Of a DNA stretch of 64,000 nucleotides, positions 32,640 to 42,163 are shown one piece after another (the first letter of the stretch is position 1; the number at the start of each line of letters is the position of its first letter). The stretch comes from Larix kaempferi (Eukaryota > Streptophyta > Pinopsida > Pinales > Pinaceae), in assembly GCA_027924585.1 (NCBI GenBank), contig BSBM01000826.1, positions 12,865,501 to 12,929,500 of the forward strand, read 5' to 3'. The notes under the pieces were generated by a model. It was not told where the DNA came from, searched no databases, and saw only the letters and a program-made list of their open reading frames with translations. The position numbers and the translations under genes were made by a program.

Positions 32640-33190
32640 ATTAGAGGAAATTTGGGTAAAAAATGGGCCTCCTAAGAAAAATAATAAAATAATAGTAGAG
32701 AGAGAGTAAAAAAACTACTTTTTTGGATCGTATTTTCAACTTATCTCCTTGTAGGTTTACTCAAATTTCAAGCAGAAGGCCTCGTTGGATGCATAATTAA
32801 ATTATGCATCCAATGAGTTCCCATGTTGCATACTTTTAACAACATCCACACCATGAAAAAGTGAAAATACGTTAAAAAACGTGTTTCTAGTGACAAAAAT
32901 CACGTTTTTTAATGTATTTTCAATTTTTCATGGTGTGGATTTTGTTAAAAGTATGCAACATGGGTACTCGTTGGAATTAAGCAGCCAACAAGTCCTCCCG
33001 CTTGAAATTTGAATAAACCTACAAGGATATAAGTTGAAAATACGATCCAAAAAAGTAGCATTTATTTTTTCTCTGAAAGTTTTTTACATGCACCTTGTTT
33101 GAATTTTAAAGCATTTTGATTGGCTAATATGTGATGACAAGAAATTGTAATTAGGGTTAAAAGGCCCATTTTTCATCCAAATTTTCTCTA
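32640..33190. mobile_element. Foldback MITE (about 550 bp), probably Mutator-like
   Basis: The two halves are mutually inverted: attagaggaaatttgggt at the left matches accaaattttctct-type sequence at the right, aaatgggcc matches ggcccattt, and the inner halves pair over long stretches. The flanks aattcctca (32631-32639) and aatagttca (33190-33198) agree at 6 of 9 positions, compatible with an old 9-bp duplication as made by Mutator-like elements. Taking it out rejoins the Gypsy-2 RNase H. No coding sequence is present. Confidence 0.75.
32820..32964. repeat. Near-perfect hairpin, two arms of about 64 bp and a 17-bp loop
   Basis: The arm 32820-32883 (starting cccatgttgcatactttt) pairs with 32901-32964 (ending aaaagtatgcaacatggg) with few mismatches. 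It forms the centre of the foldback MITE. Transcribed from either strand it would fold into a long stem of the kind processed by Dicer-like enzymes. Confidence 0.88.
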
Positions 33191-33423
33191 ATAGTTCATT
33201 TTCATAAGTTGGGTTTTTTTATATTGCAGTTGAGAGTGTCTCACTATGATATTCCATTGGATGGCCATGTTGACTGAGAGCTACACCAATAGCATAGTCC
33301 GAAGCATCTATCTCAATTTCAAAGGTTTGTTGTAGATATGGTAAGCTAAGGACAGGTGTCGATCATAAGTGCTTCTTTAGCTCCTCAAATTTTTACTATT
33401 GTGACTTGGCCCAAAAACACTTG
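33191..33423 (-). pseudogene. Gypsy-2 reverse transcriptase/RNase H boundary
   Basis: The minus-strand reading is KFEELKKHL, then FEIEIDASDYAIGVALSQHGHP with the first catalytic Asp of RNase H, then YHSETLSTAI and a stop. It continues on the other side of the foldback element. Confidence 0.85.
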
Positions 33424-33986
33424 TGTTGATGTAATTGTAACTTGAGAATGTATTTCACCTATGTATATTGTACTCCTATAGAGATGTTATTATTCCTCTA
33501 TATGGAAGTGTCATCATTTGTATTGACAAGTGTCGCAACTTGCATGTGATGGGTTATTAGACCACCAAGTGTGGGTTCGGCCCTGATTAGTATTACCATG
33601 GGTTATTAGACTGAGTTAGACAAGTCATCCCTGCTAGTTTATTAGGCAGGTCAGGTCATGTATAAATAGAGTGCGGGGGGCACTCTATTTGATCACTTCA
33701 TTATTCACTTCTACACTCACCAAAAAGTGGTGCACAAGTGAGGAAGGAGGAGTAGCTGCTAGGAGGACTATCTCTTGTACTTGGGTTGTATCATTGCTCT
33801 TTCTATCTCTGAGGAAGTTGTGGGTTTTTTCACCTTTATGGTTTTACCTAGTGAAACTCTGTGTGTCTATTGTCTCATGTGATTTCTTGTTGTGATTGAT
33901 ATGCATTGTTATGCTTGATATGCTGTACATGTTATTCTCTCGGTAAAGATCCTAGAGTATGTTGAATTAATGCTCAAAAATTAACA
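33424..33986 (+). repeat. Copia-5 5' LTR (563 bp)
   Basis: It starts TGTTGATGTAATTG, ends AAATTAACA and is followed at once by a primer site. The TATA box tataaatag is at 33661-33669. The left border is set by the break in Gypsy-2; the 5 bases before it are acttg. Confidence 0.88.
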
Positions 33987-34000
33987 TGGGATCAGAGCTA
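33987..34000 (+). promoter_or_regulatory. Copia-5 primer binding site
   Basis: tgggatcagagcta adjoins the LTR, a tRNA-Met-type complement with one change. Confidence 0.85.
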
Positions 34001-34553
34001 ACCTGAGAAGACACTATGTAGTTACGGAAGCTAGGGATTCTTGTTTATTGGGTTTCTCTCCACATATATTGAAAGGCAGTAGGGTATTTTGACTCTCCTC
34101 AACAAGGCGCATCTTTTTGTCCAATCAGATTTCAATTCTGGGCACTTTCAATTTTTTCCCTAAACATTAGGGTTTCCACAAAAATAGGAATTTCTGAAAT
34201 ATGAAACCATAGCTGGAAGCTCGTTGGAAAAATCGAATTTTAGAGCTTTGGATCGAACTTTTTGGTTGGGTGAAGCTTTGGGAAACTCAAACCCTAATTC
34301 AGGGTCCTCCCTAGTGAATCCGGGAGATTGAAAAGCATTTCTGAAGGGTGAAACTTTGCAGTTTTCAATTTCTGAGTATACCAGGCTGATCATCTCATCA
34401 AGGCGCATCTTTCTATCCTTTCAGAAGTTTGAAATTCACATTTTGAATTTTTAGAGTTTCTCTGACAAACCCTAATCTAGCTCTAGATCCAAATTTTTTC
34501 AAATCAAGTGGTAAGACCTAAATCTTTTATTTCCATTTGAGTTTCTCATTAAA
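34001..34553 (+). other. Copia-5 leader with a direct repeat
   Basis: Untranslated. caaggcgcatcttt occurs twice, at about 34104 and 34399, each time followed by a similar 60-70 bp stretch and an aaaccctaat-type end. Confidence 0.6.
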
Positions 34554-35685
34554 ATGTCTCACCACACCAAGCTTAAGGATAAGCTTGAAGGGGCTGATAA
34601 CTTCCGAGCATGAAAGTATAGGATTGGGTTAATCCTAGAAGAAAATGAATTGGATACTTACATAAGTGAAGAGGTCCCTGTCCCAGAGGGAGAAGAGGCT
34701 AAGGACTTACATAAGAAGAATTTGGTCAAGGCAAAGAGGATCATTGCTGATTCTATCAAAGACCATCTCATACCACATGTGTCATCTCTAAAGACACCCA
34801 AGGAGATGTTTGATTCCCTAACCAAGTTGTTTGAAGGGAAGAACATAAATCGGAAGATTACTCTACGGAACCAATTGAAAGGTGTAAAGCTTCAGAATGG
34901 AGAGATCATTTAATCTTATTTTTCTAAGGTCTCTCAGATCAAGGAACAACTTGAAGCTGTGGATGAAGTAGTGGACAATGGTGAAGTTGTCATGACCACA
35001 TTGAATGGCCTACCTAGGTCATGGGACTCCTTCATCCAAGGAATCTATGCAAGATGGAAGTTGATCTCATTCAGCAGACTATGGGAGGAATGTTCACAAG
35101 AAGAAGCAAGGCTTGTGTCCTGAGAAGAAAAGACGAGGAATGAAGATCAAGCTCTCATAGCACACACCAAGAAAGGAAATTTTAAGAGAGAGCCATCACA
35201 CGTTAGGAGATCTCCACACCACCATCAACATAAAGATAAGAAAGATCTCAGATGCTTCACATGTAATGAAAAAGGACACTTTGCTTCAGATTATCCTAAG
35301 AACAAAAAGAACAACAACAACAACTTCAACAAAAGGAAGAAGAACTACAAGAAGAGATATCATGCTAATGCTGCCGATGATGATGAACCTCCCAAGAAGA
35401 AGACTAGAGCCAAAAGTGATGACTCATCTAGTGAAGATGAATATGTCCTAATCTCTACTCTCACACGTACTATCTCTCATGGATGTAATGATTGGCTTAT
35501 TGATAGTGGGGCTTCCAAACACATGACTAGGTTTAAAGAATCTTTTGCAAATCTATCTAAACATGAGTCACTCCATAAGGTGAAACTTGGGGATGACTAT
35601 CAATATCCTATCAAAGGAAGTGGTGAAGCCTCCTACAACCTAGACTCTGGGAAGTCTTTGAAGATGAAAGATGTTCTATATGTAC
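34554..35685 (+). pseudogene. Copia-5 gag and protease, first part
   Basis: The ATG at 34554 gives MSHHTKLKDKLEGADNF. One frame runs to 35685 with three stops: TGA after NFRA, TAA after NGEII and TGA after ARLVS, all single transitions from sense codons. Gag shows TPKEMFDSLTKLFEGKN. The zinc knuckle CFTCNEKGHFASDY (about 35250-35290) has Tyr in place of the last Cys. A Lys/Asn-rich basic stretch follows. Protease begins at about 35490 with WLIDSGASKHMT, where the catalytic D-S-G is intact, and is cut at VLYV by Gypsy-3. Confidence 0.92.
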
Positions 35686-36630
35686 TGTTAATGGACAATC
35701 CACTCGAGCGGACGCGAGCCGGATCTCCCTATCTCAATGCGAGTCTAGAACAAATAGAACAGACTACAAACACGTTTCCTAGATCTACTTAAGGACCAGG
35801 TAATAGATGTCTTACCTTTTTACTATGCAATCCTTTCTCCCAAATGTTGATCCACATCCCACGGTTGTCAGATCCAAGATGTAAGACCTGTCAAGACATC
35901 AAACAAGAGAAACCAGTAAAAGACATCTATACAATAAGTGATCTCAGTAAACAATTAAGCAGGTAAACTACACAATATCATTACACATAAGAAAAATATT
36001 GGTCGAAAGCATTTGTATTACTGTAAATAGAGGAGTACATGATAGAGATATAGGACTACAACCAGAGACTTAATGTAGCATCCCTTCTCCGACCAATCCG
36101 ATTGCCAGGTTCTTCCAAAGGAGTATGAGTTCTCCAAGAGGTGAATGGAGGTGTCTTAAGAGAGATTTCCCCAACATGTAAGCACTATAGGCTTCCTCCT
36201 AAGATAGATTTCACCAGCATGTAGATACCATAGACTTCCTCCCTTTGGGATGGGAGTGAGCTTCACTTATATAGGACTAAGTGGATAGGGTATGGATAGG
36301 ATAGGTTGAGAGATGGTAGGAGAGAGATAGGGGATCTTCCCAAAGAGTTAGGGGTCGAGTACCAGCTCTCTTAGAGGTCAGGGATAAGCCCCTAAATGAG
36401 CAAGTTTCGAGAAGGATCTCAAATAGGCTATTTTTTCCCATTAACAGACCTCGTCGCACCCTACAGTGGAGCAGACTGCGATGTCGCATGTTGCTAATGT
36501 TCAACCTGCGACGACCTCTCAAAAGATTGCAAAAATGAGTGCAAAATCCTCCCAGATGAAAATACTTAGTCCAGGTGACTTCAGCGATGTATACACTGAA
36601 TCTAATGATGAGTAGATTTTGGGTGTAACA
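35686..36630 (-). repeat. Gypsy-3 3' LTR (945 bp)
   Basis: It starts TGTTAATGGACAATCC and ends GGGTGTAACA on the plus strand, pairing with 50222-51166 with no net length change. On the coding strand the TATA box CCTATATAAGTG is at about 36265-36276. Confidence 0.97.
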
Positions 36631-36645
36631 GAATGCCCCCCAAAG
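36631..36645 (-). promoter_or_regulatory. Gypsy-3 polypurine tract
   Basis: On the coding strand TTTGGGGGGCATTC lies directly before the 3' LTR; the G6 run is the likely primer. Confidence 0.75.
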
Positions 36646-38569
36646 CATGAAGTTGTTAAGGATGTACAGGTGAAGTGCTTTGATAGAAACAATGGCAAAA
36701 GACTCGTCGGATGAAGGATGCTGCTGCAGTACAGCTGACTCTGAACTGACAATCTCATATGAAGTACAACATGGCTGCCAACCAATACATTGCAGATCCA
36801 TGGTAGTAATGACCGACTGAACACAATCATGGCTACTAGACACAAGCGTAGATCCATGATGAGATGATAACACAGCCACGACCAATACAAAAGTGGATCC
36901 ATGTAATGTGACTCAATACAAACTCCATCGCAACCTAGGTAAAACATGACTTCCCAGGGTCTTCAAGCTGAACCCGTAATGATACAAATCTATCCATGTG
37001 ATTACAAATGTCTTGATGTCGAACATGGTAGAAACCACTTGATTACTGGTCATTGATGTAAACCGTTAACAAGTGCGAGGGAGATCACCATTGATGTCAA
37101 TGATTCCCAAGGTATCACAGTACATATCATCAAGCGTGAATAAATGATTTGGAGTCAAACGCAAGATGAAATCTTTCAATCAAGAGTCAATGATGTAAAC
37201 TCATGATGAAAGCAAGGTAACCTGCCATTGAGGCATGTAGGGCCAAGGTACTTGGTTGGTTTCTAGATTCAATCCTCGAATGATTTGTTGAAGTATACAA
37301 GGATGAATCCGTCGAAGGAGGGCCATGATGAATCCCCCATCAATCGACACGAAACACGACAAAAGATGTGTAGAGTGGATCGGGTGGTACAATAACATGT
37401 AAGACTGACTCAAAGTAACAACGGCATGATGACGTGTGTACTGACTGTAGATGATAGATGATAGATGTTTTCTTGAACATGGGCATGGAATGACTTGGCA
37501 GTATTGGCATAATGAGAATGACACAAACTTCTAATGAAACTGATGATGGAATCTTTCTCCGAATGACTCAGAGGAGTAGCAGTACTCAGAAAGTAAGAAG
37601 GGACTCATAGACAAACAGATGACCCAAGTATTGTATGCGAATGCAGATGAGTGCCATGTTCAAGAACGACTATATACTGCCACTAAGGTATGTAACACAA
37701 ACACTTTCCTTTTTCCCCATCATGAATGATGAGTGCCTCATGTGTTTTTTACGAGCTCGATGAGGGTAACCAGATGCTCAGTATAGCTCATCTCATAGAT
37801 GAGTCCAATCCCAAATGTTTTCCGAAGCTGGGATAGGAGGGGTTCGTCCCATGACGGGCCCTTCAATGTGAAAATTTAACGAGTCCATAGAAGGTAAAAT
37901 CGGTCGTCATTTCATATTTAGAGAGTCTGAAAAGAACTAAAGGAGACTCCAACGGTCCTTTTTCGTAAAGTTAGCCTCATCGCCCGAAAAGGGGTAAAAC
38001 AACGCGGGAGAGGACTCTTCCAGTCATGATTGGCTGGAGTATTCCTTTTTCGTAATTAGTGCCCCCTGGTCTGAAAAAGGGGTAAACTATCACTAGGAAG
38101 ACGACCATTCAAATACTTTAACAAGCATGAACGCGACAAGTTCGCTTGGCAATATTTTCATTTTTTGGGAGCCTGAAAAGAGCTTAACGGTAGACTCCGA
38201 GGGGTGTCCTTTTCCGTGGGAGTTTAACGAGCCCGAAAAAGTGATAAATCATAACTCAGTACTTGTTCTCATGGTTGGGTGAGTACGAGAACAAACGAAG
38301 AGTGAACTCATCCTCATGAAATAATCACGACTAACCAAAAATAATAATGACAAAACATTGAAAGGGGTGTTCATACCTATAATTACCGTTGGTAATGTGA
38401 GAAATGGCACAAAGACCACTTTACGACTCCTGTACACTAGATAAAGTGTCAAATAGCCCCAAATATAATGACAAACGATCGAAACTATAGTAAATGGCCC
38501 AAAAGCATCAAAATATTCGAAAAGGAATATTCCATTCTATTTACAAATAGAAATATGGGCCAAAAATAG
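36646..38569. other. Gypsy-3 3' region, non-coding part
   Basis: No convincing open frame on either strand. 37957-38245 holds three copies of a small inverted motif (cctttttcg followed 25-50 bases later by cgaaaaagg-type sequence). The stretch lies upstream of the antisense gene and could contain its promoter, but I see no clear TATA box. Confidence 0.5.
37957..38245 (+). repeat. Three copies of a cctttttcg...cgaaaaagg inverted motif
   Basis: Copies begin at about 37957, 38044 and 38208. Each has a pyrimidine-rich half and a matching gcccgaaaa(a)gg or gtctgaaaaagg half, followed in two cases by ggtaaac. Each copy could form a short hairpin. Confidence 0.65.
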
Positions 38570-38681
38570 ATTTCATTGTTCAAATTGCCAATTTGGGTGG
38601 AGAAGTACCAATTTGGAACCAAAACTTCCTCTGCCGATTTTGAGAGCTACGATCCGCCATTTCACCAGCTGTCCGGACCAG

Positions 38682-38957
38682 GTAGGCCTAAATATCATCC
38701 CGCAACTTTCCAATGGTTTACTTTTTGATTTCTTGTCCATTTTTTGGGTTTTTGATGGTGTTATGGAGGGCTTTATGCGCCCTCGGCTCGTCGTCGGTTT
38801 CCCTTTCGAGACCTGAGATGAGACCGAGTCGTTGCAAGTCTCGAAAACGAGACATGCGACGCCGAAAACCAAAACCCAAACATAAAAAATAATCCAAAAA
38901 ATGAGTTTGTGAAAGTTAAGGAAGGACCTAACAGGGTTTAAATGTCCCTTTTGGCAG
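38682..38957 (+). other. Predicted intron 1 of the antisense gene (276 bp)
   Basis: GT at 38682 and AG at 38956-38957, with a branch-like cctaac (38927-38932) and pyrimidine tract before the acceptor. Confidence 0.55.
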
Positions 38958-39818
38958 GCTATCAGCAAGCAAACATGGTATTGGAGTGGCGAGAGAGAGA
39001 ACATGAAGTAGAAGATGAACAAGCCGCGAATGATCCACAATGTGTGGATGCGTTGAGAAACTTTGGTTTGCTCAAATTCTTTGAGATACAGGGGATGAGA
39101 GCCCAGATCCCGCTACTGACACACATGCTCCGGAGTTGGGATGCGGCCCAACAATACTTTGTGATAGGTGAGCATATCCTCAGGATTGACATTGAGTATA
39201 TCTACTTTCTGACCAGTTTGTCTCGAAGACGGGACGCTATACATCTTACTGGCACACGGGCCAGTGACCGTACAGTTGAGGACATGGTGTCGCAACACTG
39301 CATTGCTACTTCTCGTCCTTCCAGCAGGAAGATACTCATCAGGGATGTGGTGAGTCATCGACTACAGAAAATATTACTTACCATTGCTAGGGTGGCGGGT
39401 AGCCAAGACCCACACATGGCTACTTGGACCCAGATGCTGTATGCAAAGGACTATATGTCCCCCAGGGTTTTCAACTGGTGCGAGGGTCTCCTCGCAAACA
39501 TCCGAGCTCAGCTGACCAAGTGTCAGCAAGGGGAGCTCAAGCAGTTTGGGTATGGATCGATTATAGTATCATTCCTCTTGGAGCGGATTCCTCTTCTACG
39601 TCCACAATTGCTACTTGATGACAGGGAGCCCAAGGATCCCCATATGCTCAAATGGGCTGAGGTCATGACCCGTCATGGTGGCGGGCCCATCATTAGCTTT
39701 GGTCCCGTGTTTTTTAGCTGGCTAGAGGGCCAGTTACTTATGGTCAAGGACTTTCCATATAGTGGCACGGACTTCCGAGAGGATTCCGACTTGGTGCTGC
39801 CGGAGGGTGCAGCATGGG

Positions 39819-39917
39819 GTGATATAGGCGAGAACAAAAAACCCTTGTATTTTTTAGTTTTGTATATTATATCATTTTTTGATGTAGTGCTAACAAGTAT
39901 GTAATATGTGTGTGTAG
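39819..39917 (+). other. Predicted intron 2 of the antisense gene (99 bp)
   Basis: GT at 39819 and AG at 39916-39917. It is T-rich, with gctaac at 39889-39894. Splicing here keeps the open frame, which otherwise ends at 39904. Confidence 0.55.
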
Positions 39918-40514
39918 ATTTGGGCCCCGTGCGACCAGTAGGTCTCTCCCTTCTGGCAAGGAGAGACAAAGGCGGGGAGGTAGTCGTTCCTACAGGTGCT
40001 CATGCTTCCATCGAGGAGATGGAAGAGGTGTACAGGAACCTATCTTAGATGACCGTGGAGGTACCCGAGCCAGCTATTGATGATTTGTCGAGGCCCATGC
40101 AGAGATTCAAGGTTGGAGCATCTTTGCGCTTCAACGCCTTACTCCGTAAGGTGGCTCGGATCGTGGATTGCTTTCTCACCCAGCGACAGAGAGTTGTTTG
40201 AGCTAGGGGTGGTGTACGGGTCAAGCATCAGGCCTGATGAAACTTCTATACTTGTACTAAGATCTTAGAGGCCTCAGATTTTGTACTACTGAAAGCTATG
40301 ATGCTTCAGATTTTTGTAGAGACTCACTAAAAGCCATCGTGCTTCAGATTTTGTACCAGCACTACTTTTTGAGTGATATATATATATACATACATTACCG
40401 CCGATTTATAAATTATGTGTTTTTTTTTAAATGATTAGTGATGTGATCTTGTTTACATGTTTGATTTTATACATTATATTTACATGTTGTGAATGCTTTT
40501 ACATATTATGAGTA

Positions 40515-40928
40515 TTATGTGTGTGCGATGCACCAATCCAAAATGAAGTTGGCCATCGAGTCAACAACTGTGTTTAACTCCCGTGGAATGTGCAAGTATT
40601 GAATGGATTCAAATGACCTTTCCAAGAGACGTACTCATATGAAGAGATGGAGTAAGGTGGGATCACGGATGGTGTAGACCCGATTAAGATGGGAAACCAC
40701 TAATTGAGAATCCATGTGGATGACAATGTGGTCCATACCCAAGGAAATGGCGTTAGCTAGGGTTCTGATTATTGCCTGATATTCTGTGGCATTGTTGGTC
40801 GCAAACCCTAGGCAACTTCCTCCTGAGCTAATGAGCTCACCTGTTGGGGAATACAGTACCCAAGCTGCCGAAGCAAGGTTACGAGTATGCCAGCTGGCGC
40901 CATCTACGAATCCATAGCACGTTTCCAT
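40515..40928 (-). pseudogene. Gypsy-3 second (archaeal-type) RNase H
   Basis: The minus-strand frame METCYGFVDGASW is followed by ATEYQAIIRTL, IVIHMDSQLVVSHLN and, after an in-frame TGA at 40635-40637 (CGA to TGA), ERSFESIQYLHIPRELN and VVDSMANF, ending with TAA at 40515. The D (FVDGAS), E (TEYQ), D (HMDSQ) and D (VVDSMA) needed for RNase H catalysis are all visible. Its form, with DG[AS]S and TNNxAEY-like motifs, is that of the additional RNase H acquired by Tat-lineage Gypsy elements. It is separate from the RNase H that follows reverse transcriptase and lies downstream of integrase, with a 137-bp gap. Confidence 0.85.
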
Positions 40929-41065
40929 CTACACACGCAGACAGAACATGGTATAAGAAGCGGAAACAAGATCGAAAGACACTCAAAAAGAAATGCATCA
41001 CACCACACAAAAAACACAAAAACACGCCATGTACAGTATATACAAGCAAGTCTATACATGAGAGA

Positions 41066-42163
41066 TCAAGCGTAGTATCTCTTCAAGTAAATCCCATTGC
41101 GGGGTTCACCCAAAGAGATTCCGTCATAATCTTCAAGCTCGTAAGCACCTTTTTCCAACACACATTTTATAATGTAAGGTCCATGCCACATGGACTCGAA
41201 CTTCCCTACTCCTAGTTTGTTGTGCTTCTGGTCATAAGTAAGGACCAGGTCACCCTCGTTAAAGATACGAGGTTCAACTAACTTATCGTATTGGGATTTG
41301 ATGCGTTTCTTGTGCGCTTCATTAGCAAGAGCGGCATCTCGGCGAGACTCGTCAAGTTTTGCTAAGTGCAAGAGACGTTCTTCCTCAACGGTAGTGTTAG
41401 GAAGAAGTTCGACAGTGAGCTGTAGAGATGGGATTTTGCACTCTATCGGTAGGACAGCCTCCAATCTATATACCAATTGGAAGGAAGTGAAGCCTATGGA
41501 GGTTTTAACGGTAGTTCGGTAGGCCCATAATGCTGAAAAGAGCATGCTATGCCAATTGGACTTATGTGTCCCTACCATCCTTTGGATCATAGTTTTCAAG
41601 ACCTTGTTAATGGCCTCAACCTGTCCATTGGATTGCGGGTAGTAGGGTGTTGAATTTTCATGGCGAAAACCCAACATGTCGCTCAATTCATCAACCATAT
41701 GATTCTGAAAGTGAGAACCATGATCAGTAACAATTGCCTAAGGAACTCCGAACCGCGCAATTACGTGATTGAACATGAAGAGTGTGGCAGTTTTTCCGTC
41801 GTTCTGGTATGTAGGCATAGCTTCGACCCACTTTGTGAAGTAATACACAGCTACGATGATGTAACTATGCCCCCCAGCCGAGGTAGGCTTACAATGCATA
41901 AAATCAATGCCCCATTTTGCAAATGGGCCAACAGCAATAACCGGATGTAGCAGGGCAGGATGAGTGTGCTTCTTCGTATGGAAGTGTTGGGAAGGAGGAC
42001 ATTTTTTTACGGCCTCAATAAAATCTTTGAAGATAGTAGGCCAAAAATATCCTGCGCACAAAATATTCCGGGCTGTATCCATCCCAAAGAGATGACTGCC
42101 ACATGCCCCAGCATGACAGTCATTCAGAATGCGTTCAGCCTCATCGTGAGTGAGACACGTCGA
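41066..42163 (-). pseudogene. Gypsy-3 integrase
   Basis: The zinc-finger region starts CLTHDEAERILNDCHAG (about 42160-42110) with H-H-C-C spacing, although the second Cys pair reads CPPSQH. The core has KWGIDFMHC (first Asp, about 41905), AIVTDHGSHFQNH (second Asp, about 41735) and SNGQVEAINKVLK (Glu, about 41620). The C-terminal part, LVLTYDQKHNKLGVGKFESMWHGPYII, resembles the usual beta-barrel, with no chromodomain. The frame ends RYYA and a stop at 41066. A TAG at 41738-41740 (CAG to TAG) and a one-base loss near 42163 break it from reverse transcriptase. Confidence 0.92.

Larger units (their letters stand above)
30880..33423 (-). mobile_element. Gypsy-2: decayed Ty3/gypsy pol fragment, minus strand
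   Basis: RNase H, integrase zinc finger, integrase core and C-terminal domain follow one another from right to left, with many stops and frame changes. It is cut on the right by the Copia-5 LTR at 33424, and a foldback element lies within its RNase H. The reverse transcriptase, protease and gag that should follow Copia-5 on the right were not found, because Copia-5 has lost its 3' end. Confidence 0.85.
38570..40201 (+). pseudogene. Antisense gene in the Gypsy-3 tail, predicted three exons
   Basis: This lies on the strand opposite to the element's own genes. The central open frame is 320 codons (38942-39904). I predict exon 2 as 38958-39818: its acceptor ttttggcag has a branch-point-like cctaac 25 bases before, and its donor is TGGG/GTGATA. 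Exon 1 (open from 38570) ends at 38681 with donor CCAG/GTAGGC. Exon 3 starts at 39918 after tgctaac and tgtgtgtag, ending with TGA at 40199-40201. Both joins keep the frame. One TAG in exon 3 (40046-40048) looks like CAG to TAG. No ATG was found in exon 1. The protein has repeated Leu/Arg helices and a segment FGLLKFFEIQ...LLTHMLRSW that recalls plant mobile-domain proteins. Function is unknown. Antisense ORFs are reported in other Tat-lineage elements. Confidence 0.65.

Noticed and set aside
36277-36947. Open frames of 202 and 142 codons, with partial equivalents at 50852-51363
   Set aside because: They lie mainly in the Gypsy-3 LTR and the adjoining tail, are not kept intact in the second LTR copy and show no known motif.
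38573-39040. Minus-strand frame of 155 codons
   Set aside because: It is antisense to exon 1, intron 1 and exon 2 of the predicted plus-strand gene, and its hydrophobic start is the complement of intron sequence. It looks like a shadow.
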